Assembly: GCF_020991375.1 (NCBI RefSeq)
Contig: NZ_JAJLQZ010000019.1
Span: forward strand, 1 to 64,000
DNA from: Glycomyces amatae
GTDB taxonomy: Bacteria; Actinomycetota; Actinomycetes; Mycobacteriales; Micromonosporaceae
Length of the DNA: 64,000 bases
Direction of reading: 5' to 3'
The notes beneath the pieces are model-generated. The model searched no databases and was not told where the DNA came from. It worked only from the letters and a program-made list of their open reading frames with translations. Position numbers and translations under genes: made by a program. Shown piece after piece: positions 42,797 to 49,980 of this stretch (positions are counted from its first letter, which is position 1; each line of letters begins with the position of its first letter).

Positions 42797-43147
42797 CTAT
42801 GCGGGAGGTTGTTCACCGGGTGAACACTGCGGCCACAGGACCCGCCCGTCCCACACCTCGACGGCCCAACCGGGCCGGGCACGCCACTCGGTCAGGGTCT
42901 CCTGGAATCCCGGCGCGTCGAACACGCCGGAGCGCACACCGACGTATTCGCGTTTCGTCTCGTTCGGGTGTTCGGTCATGACCACTTCAATCCACACGTC
43001 CAGGTGCGGATCCAGGTTGAGGCCGGTGAGTGCGCATTGGTTGCAGCCTCGTGCGCACACGAGGTGGATCGTGGCGCGGCCTTCAGCGGTCCGGTGGTCG
43101 ATCTTCTGCGTGAGCGCATCCATCATGTTCTGTGCGAACGGGTCCAC
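42797..43147 (-). CDS. Hypothetical protein, 116 aa
   Basis: IHLVCARGCNQCALTGLNLDPHLDVWIEVVMTEHP and TLTEWRARPGWAVEVWDGRVLW are well-ordered; three Cys in a CxxxCxxC spacing could bind metal. A parS-like site at 42811-42825 is embedded in its 3' end and encodes CSPGEQ. Convergent with parAB. Confidence 0.7.
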   Translation of the reverse strand: MDPFAQNMMDALTQKIDHRTAEGRATIHLVCARGCNQCALTGLNLDPHLDVWIEVVMTEHPNETKREYVGVRSGVFDAPGFQETLTEWRARPGWAVEVWDGRVLWPQCSPGEQPPA

Positions 43148-44035
43148 GAGGTATTCCTTTGCAAGCGGTAGGCACCGGCAGGTGGCCGCATCGACAGTGC
43201 TGCCGAGCGCGTCGGGGAAGCGGCCGACCGCGAGGTGCAGCGGCTCGGTGGCACGCGACGACGGCGGACGAGGGCGTCAACGGATCGAATGAGCGGGGGA
43301 GGAGCGGCCGGGGCCCCGTTGCGGTCCCGGCCGCTGCGGCGCCGCTGGTGGCGTGCCGGTCCCGCAGCGGTCCATGCGGCAGGGATGGCCTTCGTCATGG
43401 TGCGACTCGCCGCCGCGACAGCCGCATCGATCGTGCGGCTTGCCTGGGGACACTGCAATATTGTCGTCCGCTATAGGTATGGACCAGCGAAACGGCCGCT
43501 TGTAGCGCAGCTGTTGCGCGGTCGTGGTGCCTGGTTGATCGCCGGGGGAGGGGGTCCGGCAATCTTTTCCGGACCTATCGGTGGCCTCGTCTTGTGGGCG
43601 CGTGACGCCGTTCCCATCAGCGGCTCTCGCGCTCACGCGAGCCGGACCGTGGTGCGGCGTTGTCGTGGCCGACTCGATCGACGGGACCGGGCATGCGAAC
43701 GGCCCGCAGACCCCGCATCGAGTCTTCGGGCCGTTCCACGGACACGAACCGTGGCCGGGCCTGCCCCTCAACAGACCCGGCCACGCGAACGAACGGGCGC
43801 AAGCACCCGCGTCCCCAGGGAGCGGCAGGGCTCCCGTCGGCAGGGGCACCTACCGTATTCCCTGCTGCCTCGCACCACTCGGAGCACTACTCGTGATGCG
43901 GTTTCCCTTGGGACGGTGCAATATTGTCGTGTCTCAGCCCGCCGCACCACCTGTTTTCCCTGTTCAACAGGGTTGTAGTGCGATCGTTGTACCACGTCGC
44001 ATCATCCGATCCGAGGCGTGAGCCGCGGTGAACAC
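43148..44035. other. About 890 bases of non-coding, hairpin-rich DNA with a duplicated element
   Basis: Frames here are Arg/Pro-rich noise. Two copies of a segment of about 34 bases ending GCAATATTGTCGT lie at 43434-43467 and 43898-43930. Between them are perfect inverted repeats such as AACGGCCCG with CGGGCCGTT (about 43699-43737) and CGTGGCCGGG with CCCGGCCACG (about 43749-43784). It could be a transfer origin, replication site or recombination site. Confidence 0.5.
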
Positions 44036-44062
44036 GTTCACCGCGTGAACAGCGTCCCGGGG

Positions 44063-44425
44063 TCAGTACCCCACGGGCGGCCCGGCAGGGTCGCTCCAGT
44101 GCAGTACCGGCCTGACCGGGACCGTGTACCCGGTGCGAACGTACAGGCGCCACTGGTCGACCGTGTCACTGTGGGATTCGCATGCCAGGTAGCCGAGGAA
44201 CCGGCGCGCGTCGACGGCAGGCGTGCGGGCCAGCACGCGAACGACCGCTTGTACATCGTCCTCAAGGTCGTAGGCTTTATAAGGCTCATCGCCGGGAATA
44301 CCGGTGATGGCGACGACGTGACGCGTGATGATCTCGCGGCCGTTCGGTGTGTGTTCGCGGTGTTCGTCGAGGCGGAGCGCGCACGGTCGGGCGATGAGGG
44401 AGTCCGGGGTTCCCGGGTCGTGCAC
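44063..44425 (-). CDS. Hypothetical protein, 120 aa
   Basis: LRLDEHREHTPNGREIITRHVVAITGIPGDEPYKAYDLEDDVQAVVRVLARTPAVDARRFLGYLACES is protein-like throughout. GTG start at 44425, 24 bases after a 34-aa gene. Function unknown. Confidence 0.65.
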   Translation of the reverse strand: MHDPGTPDSLIARPCALRLDEHREHTPNGREIITRHVVAITGIPGDEPYKAYDLEDDVQAVVRVLARTPAVDARRFLGYLACESHSDTVDQWRLYVRTGYTVPVRPVLHWSDPAGPPVGY

Positions 44426-44449
44426 GAATCCGGTGGCAGTGGTGACCGC

Positions 44450-44554
44450 CTAATGCGGCCGCGTGGCAGGTCTGCCGAACGCGGCCAGGATTTCAGGCCA
44501 CGTGGCGGGCGGGTCGAGCCGGATGGCTTCGGTCACGTGTGTGGTGAAACCCAC
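44450..44554 (-). CDS. Very small protein, 34 aa
   Basis: GTG 44554 has an excellent AAGGAAAGG ribosome-binding site seven bases upstream. The product FTTHVTEAIRLDPPATWPEILAAFGRP is compact and helical with good codon use. It precedes the 120-aa gene in the same operon. Confidence 0.55.
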   Translation of the reverse strand: MGFTTHVTEAIRLDPPATWPEILAAFGRPATRPH

Positions 44555-44727
44555 GAGTATGCCTTTCCTTGAGATCTTGCATGCGGGGGAGTAGCGGTGG
44601 CGCCGGTCGGTTCCAGCGAAGGACCCGACCGGTGTGGTGGTGCATCGCAGCGGGCGTCGACCGGTGGTGTGGCCTGCGGCCGGTCGCCAGCGCGGTCATG
44701 ATCGCAGCGGGGTATCGATGAGTTCGG

Positions 44728-45150
44728 TTACACCGGGATTGGTGTGGGCACTGGCGTCAGGACCGCGCGGCCGCCTTGCACGGTCAGCTCGTCGCATCGG
44801 ACCGGGCGGGGGGCGTCGGTGTGGTACTCGATGGTGATCGCGCCGGACCATACACGAGCGACGCCCGCCTGGGTCGTGTGACAGTCGGCCAGGAGCGCGT
44901 CAAGGGCCTCGGTGACGCCCTCGCCGGTGGCATCGGGTCCGGGCCAGCCGCACACGAACGCGATCGTGTTGTCGAGGACGTGCAAGGCGAGATTGCCGAT
45001 GCGGATCACGTGTCCTTCTCCGGTGCGGTGGAACACGGTGGCGGGGACGGCGCTCCATGCGCCGCTATCGAGTTGCGGTTGGAAGTCAGTTCGCTCGAGC
45101 GGCGGTTCGATGTAAAGGGCGTCAAGGAATTGCACGTGTTCACAGGTCAT
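44728..45150 (-). CDS. Hypothetical protein, 140 aa
   Basis: Starts MTCEHVQFLDALYIEPPLERTDFQPQLDSGAW. Beta-rich middle (VFHRTGEGHVIRIGNLALHVLDNTIAFVCGWPG) and C-terminus (WSGAITIEYHTD). An ACGACAACATTG box lies about 40 bases upstream (45190-45201), as seen in element A. No family is recognised. Confidence 0.65.
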   Translation of the reverse strand: MTCEHVQFLDALYIEPPLERTDFQPQLDSGAWSAVPATVFHRTGEGHVIRIGNLALHVLDNTIAFVCGWPGPDATGEGVTEALDALLADCHTTQAGVARVWSGAITIEYHTDAPRPVRCDELTVQGGRAVLTPVPTPIPV

Positions 45151-45270
45151 GCCGTTGTTGTTCCGTTCAGGTGGATCGTGTACAAGGGTCAATGTTGTCG
45201 TGTTGGATGGGGCCGCTGCATGCGTTGAGAGACGCGACAGCGACCAGTGCGGAGTCAACGGCGAGGTTGT

Positions 45271-45567
45271 CTATCGGATGCGCGGGTGTGGCGGGCGGCG
45301 GGCCGGGTTCGTAGGTTTCCCTGAGTCGTCGTATTCCTCGTCGTACCACAGGTCGAGGTTGTCTTTGAGTGCTACGGCTGCGAAGACGCGGCAGTCGAGG
45401 TGTTCGCGTGTGAACGCGGCCGTGTCCTCGGGAAGGTCGCAGAAGGCGACGCCGACGCACTGGCCGAGCAGCAGCGCGGGCCGGGTGAGTTCCATGTTGA
45501 CCGTGGCGGTGATGTCCAACAGCGCGAGCGCGGTGTCGTCGCCGTCGAGGTCTTCAAAGTCGTCCAT
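45271..45567 (-). CDS. Hypothetical acidic protein, 98 aa
   Basis: MDDFEDLDGDDTALALLDITATVNMELTRPALLLGQCVGVAFCDLPED is well-ordered, and the C-terminus is basic and Pro-rich. No good ribosome-binding site is seen; it may be translated by coupling. Function unknown. Confidence 0.55.
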   Translation of the reverse strand: MDDFEDLDGDDTALALLDITATVNMELTRPALLLGQCVGVAFCDLPEDTAAFTREHLDCRVFAAVALKDNLDLWYDEEYDDSGKPTNPARRPPHPRIR

Positions 45568-45622
45568 GCAGGTGCGACTTTCGTAGGCGGGGCGGTCCCG
45601 TGTCGGGCCGTCCCGTTCGGTG

Positions 45623-46066
45623 TCAACGTCGGGTGTTGATGAGTGCGATGGTGAGGGCGAGCGCCATGTGGCGGTAGGCGTCGTTTTCGGCGCTGGTCGC
45701 GGGGCGCACTTCGCCGTAGACGTCACCGGCGACGGGGCCGTACACGACCATGGCGGCGGCGAGGTTGGCGAGCCGGACCGTGTGGAGGCCGCCAGCGCGC
45801 CAGGCCCGTGCGGCTCGGCGGATGTCGCCGCGCCACCAGTCGGGGTTCACGCCGATCTGGTCGGCAAGTGCGGCTTTGACCTGCCGGAAGTGGTCGTAGG
45901 CGGCGTTCGCTTGTGCCAGGTTGAACCGGAACGTGCAGCACGGGCAGCCGTCGTTGCCGTACCGGTCGTAGGTTTCCTGCGGCGTGAGTTCGCCGAAGGG
46001 GATGAGTGGGGCGTCAGCGGCGATCAGGTCGCGGAGTGTCCGGGCGATGGTCACCGGGTCGTGCAT
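45623..46066 (-). CDS. Hypothetical protein, 147 aa
   Basis: TIARTLRDLIAADAPLIPFGELTPQETYDRYGNDGCPCCTFRFNLAQANAAYDHFRQVKAALADQIG is well-ordered, with a CPCC pair. AAAGGA precedes ATG 46066. It is the first gene behind element A copy 2. Confidence 0.68.
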   Translation of the reverse strand: MHDPVTIARTLRDLIAADAPLIPFGELTPQETYDRYGNDGCPCCTFRFNLAQANAAYDHFRQVKAALADQIGVNPDWWRGDIRRAARAWRAGGLHTVRLANLAAAMVVYGPVAGDVYGEVRPATSAENDAYRHMALALTIALINTRR

Positions 46067-46237
46067 GTGGGTTCCTTTCACGGCGTGGCGTCAGGCCTGC
46101 GGTCGGGGAGGTCGCGCAGCGGGAGTCGGTCGGCCGCGCGGCGTGTCGGATGGCCTTCAGGGGGCCCGGGGCGATGCGGCCGCGAAACGCGGCCGTTCGG
46201 CGTCGATGCTCCGGGGTCTCATTCACTCTGTTGCGTT

Positions 46238-46330
46238 GTCTAACAACGCATCTCGCTTGCTTGCGATATACCAATCCTGTCGTGCCACACCCACAAACGC
46301 AAGCGATCGGGGGCGTTGTAGTCCACTTGT
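46238..46330 (-). promoter_or_regulatory. Upstream element A, copy 2 (minus strand)
   Basis: Reads, on the minus strand, AAGTGGACTACAACG, CGCTTGCGTTTGTGGGTG, ACGACAGGATTGGTATATCG and GTTGTTAGACAAC, nearly identical to copy 1 at 30829. It lies between the surface-protein gene end and the gene at 46066, the same relative place as copy 1. Confidence 0.7.
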
Positions 46331-46381
46331 TGCCATCGAATTCGGACAGTGTTCTCGCAGGTGAAGGCATACATCATGCCA

Positions 46382-46407
46382 GGGGCGAGGACATGCGTCC
46401 CCGCCCC
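46382..46407. terminator. Hairpin behind the second surface-protein gene
   Basis: GGGGCGAGGAC with GTCCCCGCCCC around ATGC, one mismatch in an 11-base stem, 11 bases after the minus-strand stop. Confidence 0.6.
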
Positions 46408-46417
46408 GCATTGCTCG

Positions 46418-47335
46418 CTAGGCGGTAGTTGCGTCCTGCTGCTCAGCATCCACTGTGGGCGTCACTTCCGTAGCCGTGTCATCGCGCGCATGGTCTGCCG
46501 CTGCCGCCTCGCGGGCCGTGCGCCGCCGTTGGACGATGCCTGCGCCGACCGCCGTGGCGGCGGCCGCGCCGAGGACCCCGGCCACGATCCACCAGTTGAC
46601 CCCGCCCGGTGCCGAGGCGTGTACTAGCGCCACCGGTTCAGCGGTGGACGCAGGCGCGCTCGGCAAGGTCCAGGTCACAGGATCGCTCTCGGTCACGGTG
46701 GGTGTCTCGGACGGCAGCGGTGTACCGGCAGCGGGAAGCGCACTACCTGAGCCCTGGTCGGCAGTCGGGGCAGCGGGGTCGGGGAGGTAGACCGTTGCAG
46801 TCTCGGTCGCCGTGACCGCAGGCTCGGTAGGGGCCTCGGTCGGTACCGGTGAGGGCAGCGGCGTCGGCTCCAGCGGCCCGGACGGCTCGTCGGGCGTCGG
46901 CAGGTCGTCGGCCGGGTCGGGCCGGTTCCCGGTGACGGTGACCGGGAGCGTCGCGGTTCCGGTGGCGTCGGTCGCGGTGAGCGTGCCGGTGATGGTCTCG
47001 GACTCGTACAAGTGCGCGTCCGGTGCGGGCGTGATCTGGACTGGAATGGTGATGTCCTGTTTGGAGTCGGCGTAGGTGCACACGAGGGTGTTCGCGGCAG
47101 GGGCAGTGCACTCGGGCGCGTCGGTGGCGGCGGTCGCGTAGTCCTCCATGCCGGTGAGGTGCACCGTGATGGTGACTGTGGATTTGAGGGGGGCCGGTGC
47201 GGTCACGGTGGCGGTGGCGGCTGTGCCCGCGATGGTCAGGTCGGCATTGCCGGTGATGTCGGCGGCGTGCGCTGCCCGTGGGCAGAGGGCGAGTACGGCG
47301 GCGGTAATGGCGACTGCGGCGGATGGTTTTGGCAC
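46418..47335 (-). CDS. Secreted, membrane-anchored protein, paralogue of 29794-30741
   Basis: Same architecture as the first copy: signal peptide ending AAHA, then ATVTAPAPLKSTVTITVHLTGMEDYATAATDAPECT, CTYADSKQDITIPVQITPAPD and YESETITGTLTATDATGTATLPVTVTG, a Pro/Thr-rich spacer, a membrane helix (VNWWIVAGVLGAAAATAVGAGIV) and RRRTAR. The head domains are about three quarters identical by eye, while the spacers have diverged. GTG 47335 has GGAG upstream, and operator copy 5 lies 50 bases before it. Confidence 0.85.
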   Translation of the reverse strand: MPKPSAAVAITAAVLALCPRAAHAADITGNADLTIAGTAATATVTAPAPLKSTVTITVHLTGMEDYATAATDAPECTAPAANTLVCTYADSKQDITIPVQITPAPDAHLYESETITGTLTATDATGTATLPVTVTGNRPDPADDLPTPDEPSGPLEPTPLPSPVPTEAPTEPAVTATETATVYLPDPAAPTADQGSGSALPAAGTPLPSETPTVTESDPVTWTLPSAPASTAEPVALVHASAPGGVNWWIVAGVLGAAAATAVGAGIVQRRRTAREAAAADHARDDTATEVTPTVDAEQQDATTA

Positions 47336-47384
47336 TGGAATGCTCCGTTCAATGCTTGTCCGTGTACCGCAATCGTAACCAATA

Positions 47385-47402
47385 TGAAGACAATTGTCTT
47401 CA
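47385..47402. promoter_or_regulatory. Operator copy 5
   Basis: TGAAGACAATTGTCTTCA, a perfect 18-base palindrome identical to copy 1. Read on the minus strand it is followed by TACGAT (-10), GCGGTACACGGACAAGCA and GGAGC before GTG 47335. Confidence 0.88.
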
Positions 47403-47566
47403 CTTTATGCAAGCCGTAGTCAACTTGTTGTGCATTTCCCCAACGCGATCGCACCGTCAATGCCTATCGCCCCATCACGCACGTCTTTGCAGGTAGGAAC
47501 GGTCAGACCTTGACAGGACCATGCAATGGCGCCGCACACGGACACCGCGATAACGACTCGACTACA

Positions 47567-47650
47567 ACTCGTTGATGCGCCGTACAGAAGCTTGCATTTG
47601 TGGGTGTACAACGACAGTATTGACCTATCGCGGCAACGCGGGAAATGTTG
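47567..47650 (+). promoter_or_regulatory. Upstream element A, copy 3
   Basis: CTCGACTACAACTCG, GCTTGCATTTGTGGGTG, ACGACAGTATTGACCTATCGC and TGTTGTTATC correspond to the blocks of copies 1 and 2. It lies about 110 bases before the gene at 47757. Confidence 0.65.
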
Positions 47651-47756
47651 TTATCAAACGCCATAGGGCAACGACGCCATGCACAGCGCCATAGCGGCAG
47701 ATCGCACCGCCAGGCCCGCAATGCCAGCACACCGCTCACCGGAAAGGAGCCCCCAT

Positions 47757-48227
47757 ATGCGACACCGCCGCGCTCGCCGGCCCCAGGCGCTCCGGGGGTA
47801 CCACTGGGCGCACAGCACCTGGCGGTACGGCACCATGCCGACCCCCGACTTGAGCGACCTCACCGGTTTCCCGCGCGCCTGGGTCACCGACTACCTCGAT
47901 CAGTACCACTCGAACGGACTGTGCCCTGACTGCCGCACCTTCGACAACGACGCGGCCGCCGACCGCATCGTCCACGGCGCCATGACCGCGTGCTTGGACG
48001 AAGCCACCCATGCGGCGTGCACGGACCCGGACGTGACCGCACGACCCCGCCAATACCAGGCCGCACTCGTCATGCGCCTGATCGTCGCGTGCGAAGCCGA
48101 CATCATCGCGCAGGAAGCCGCGCCCGAACCCTGGGAGCGGGTGATCGCCGCGCACGCCAGCGCATGCCCCGCCCTCGCCGCCGATGACGCCGACGACGCA
48201 TGGGCCTGGCGCCACGCAGGCCGCTAA
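47757..48227 (+). CDS. Hypothetical protein, 156 aa
   Basis: AAAGGAG precedes ATG 47757. Readable parts: YHWAHSTWRYGTMPTPDLSDLTGFPRAWVTDYLDQYHSNGLCPDCRTF and QYQAALVMRLIVACEADIIAQE. CPDC could be part of a metal site. Function unknown; first gene behind element A copy 3. Confidence 0.68.
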   Translation: MRHRRARRPQALRGYHWAHSTWRYGTMPTPDLSDLTGFPRAWVTDYLDQYHSNGLCPDCRTFDNDAAADRIVHGAMTACLDEATHAACTDPDVTARPRQYQAALVMRLIVACEADIIAQEAAPEPWERVIAAHASACPALAADDADDAWAWRHAGR

Positions 48228-48277
48228 CGCCGAGCTCGGCACACCGTTCCCGTCACCACTGGAGCAAGCGCACCCAC

Positions 48278-48523
48278 ATGACCGACACGATCACACCCGA
48301 ATGCATCGACGCCGACACGGCCTCCGAGCCGTGCACCGGCCCGGCCTACGACCGCCCGGCCCTGTCCGGTTCCGGGTTCACCTATGCCCGCTGCGACCGC
48401 CACTACGACGCCTACGCCGCACGCCTCGCACCCATCCTGGCCGACTCGCCCGATACGGACACGCCGCCGTGGTGGTGGGACACCAGCTCCGACGAGACCT
48501 GGAACGATCCCTACGACTGCTGA
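48278..48523 (+). CDS. Small phage-type zinc-binding-like protein, 81 aa
   Basis: EPCTGPAYDRPALSGSGFTYARCDRHYDAY matches a small family frequent in actinobacterial phages (C.G.....ALSGSG....RC..H....), probably one zinc site. GGAG lies upstream of ATG 48278. The C-terminus is acidic and aromatic. Confidence 0.75.
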   Translation: MTDTITPECIDADTASEPCTGPAYDRPALSGSGFTYARCDRHYDAYAARLAPILADSPDTDTPPWWWDTSSDETWNDPYDC

Positions 48524-48529
48524 ACCCCA

Positions 48530-48566
48530 GCGGGGCCGCACGGCACCGGTGCCCGTGCGGCCCCGC
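48530..48566. terminator. Hairpin terminator
   Basis: GCGGGGCCGCACGG paired with CCGTGCGGCCCCGC, a perfect 14-base stem with a 9-base loop, six bases after the stop of the previous gene. Confidence 0.85.
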
Positions 48567-48769
48567 CATCACGCCAGGCACCTCACCACATGCACCACCC
48601 GTACAACGCCGTCCACAGCCGCGTCCGCGCCGGCATGATCAGCGACCCGTTCACGCCCTGCTGTATCCCGCCGACCGGTCCATGATCTGCGGCCGATACG
48701 CATAGACCGTCACCGACCCGGGCACGATCGGCTCTGTCGCCGCCCATCTCAGGCCCCGCGCTGCAGGCC

Positions 48770-49154
48770 ATGGCCGCCCCCGGCTCCTGGGTGTATGTCC
48801 TCGCGCCAACCCGCGTCGACATCATCGCGGCCGACCGCGACACCACCACCGGAGCCACTCGCACGGCTCCGGCCACCTGGTGCACCATGGCCCACGCCAA
48901 CGCGGCCGCTACGCTCACCGCCGCGAACCACGACCGGCACCTGCTCCTGTCGTGACCGCCGGCCCACCCTGACGACACCTACCGCGGCCACCGCATCATC
49001 CTCATCGGGTTCGGGTCCACCGGGGTGTGCGATGACGACCGGTTCCATGACATGCTCGCCACAGACTGGACTGCCGTGGACGCGCACGAACCGGTCCACT
49101 GGGTTCGGCATCGGCAACACCGTAGCCGTCGACGACCGTGTCCCGCCACAATGA
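48770..49154 (+). pseudogene. Broken hypothetical gene (in-frame stop and frameshift)
   Basis: The frame MAAPGSWVYVLAPTRVDIIAAD...ANHDRHLLLS is cut by TGA at 48953-48955. The same frame continues with DDTYRGHRIILIGFGSTGVCDDDRFHDMLATDWTAVDAHEPVHW. Near 49100 the signal moves by one frame to GIGNTVAVDDRVPPQ-stop at 49154. One gene of about 128 aa with two lesions explains all three pieces. Confidence 0.55.
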
Positions 49155-49193
49155 ACCCGCACCCTGCATCCAAGACCTCCAGGAACCCGCGCC

Positions 49194-49541
49194 ATGAACA
49201 CCACCACGGTCCGCACCGAACGCGTCAACGTCCGCCTTGACACCCACGTGTCCGCCGTACTCACCAGCGAAGCCGCATGGCGGCGCTGCACACGCTCCGA
49301 CCTGGCAGCCGCACTCATCGCATGGCACCTCGACACCGGGCCCGCACCCGCGCTCGCCGACCCGCCGCGGCCGCGCCCGACCGGACCCGCACCAACGCTC
49401 CACACGAGCTTCACACTCCCCGCAGGCCTCTGGAACACCTTCCGGGACACCTGTTGCGCAGGCGGCCGGACCGCGCCCGCGACCCTGACGCGGCTGCTGC
49501 GGTGGATGCTCGGCGACGAAACCCCGCCACCGCGGCATTAA
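49194..49541 (+). CDS. Tandem RHH-like protein, paralogue 3, 115 aa
   Basis: Halves: RVNVRLDTHVSAVLTSEAAWRRCTRSDLAAALIAWHL and HTSFTLPAGLWNTFRDTCCAGGRTAPATLTRLLRWMLG, ending DETPPPRH. The ending and the second half align with the proteins at 28005-28346 (DSLPPRH) and 32971-33321. AGGA lies 9 bases before the ATG. Confidence 0.72.
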   Translation: MNTTTVRTERVNVRLDTHVSAVLTSEAAWRRCTRSDLAAALIAWHLDTGPAPALADPPRPRPTGPAPTLHTSFTLPAGLWNTFRDTCCAGGRTAPATLTRLLRWMLGDETPPPRH

Positions 49542-49980
49542 CCCCCTGACGCAGTGGGGGAGTGGAGTCCCGGTCCGCTACACGGACAAGGTGTGAACGG
49601 AGAGCGGCATCTGACCGCCAACGCGCAGACCGGGACGCCGACCACCATAACGCAACCGCGAACCCCCGCATCCGCACCGGCGTAGGCACACCCGCCCGCC
49701 GTCAACGTCGTTGCCACGCACACCGACACGACGATACGATCACCCACGCCCACCCTCATGCGCGCCACCGCGGACACGACCAGTGGACACCATCACGCGC
49801 CCCTCACCAGCACCACCACGCTCGCGCCACCGATCACGATGGAAACCACTCCGCGGCAGCACCCTCACCAGCACCAACACCCCGGCATGACGTCCACTGG
49901 ACACCATCACCGCCACCACCAGCACGTGCCACCGAACCCGCCTCCGGCACGCGCACACCCCCCTATGGGATCCTGAACCC
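49542..49980. other. Non-coding stretch with degenerate His-codon-like repeats
   Basis: No supported gene. Near-repeats of GGACACCATCAC (about 49792 and 49918) and CTCACCAGCACCA (about 49804 and 49866) occur in a CAC/CCA-rich tract just before the PriA-like gene. Confidence 0.4.

Larger units (their letters stand above)
34682..44050. repeat. Array of about 13 dispersed parS-like palindromes, GTTCAC-NNN-GTGAAC
   Basis: Fifteen-base sites GTTCAC-NNN-GTGAAC, many extended by GTT/AAC to 21 or more bases, lie at 34682, 35692, 36319, 37165, 38835, 38897, 40172, 40240 (one change), 40396, 40452, 42294 (inside parB), 42811 and 44036. One outlier is at 56672. The central triplet varies (CGC, GGG, GGC, CGG, CCC). 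They surround parA-parB and resemble chromosomal parS (TGTTTCACGTGAAACA) widened by three bases. They are the probable ParB-binding centromere. Confidence 0.85.

Noticed and set aside
49742-49976. His/Thr-rich frames before the PriA-like gene
   Set aside because: Low-complexity CAC/CCA repeats; no start signal and no protein-like pattern.
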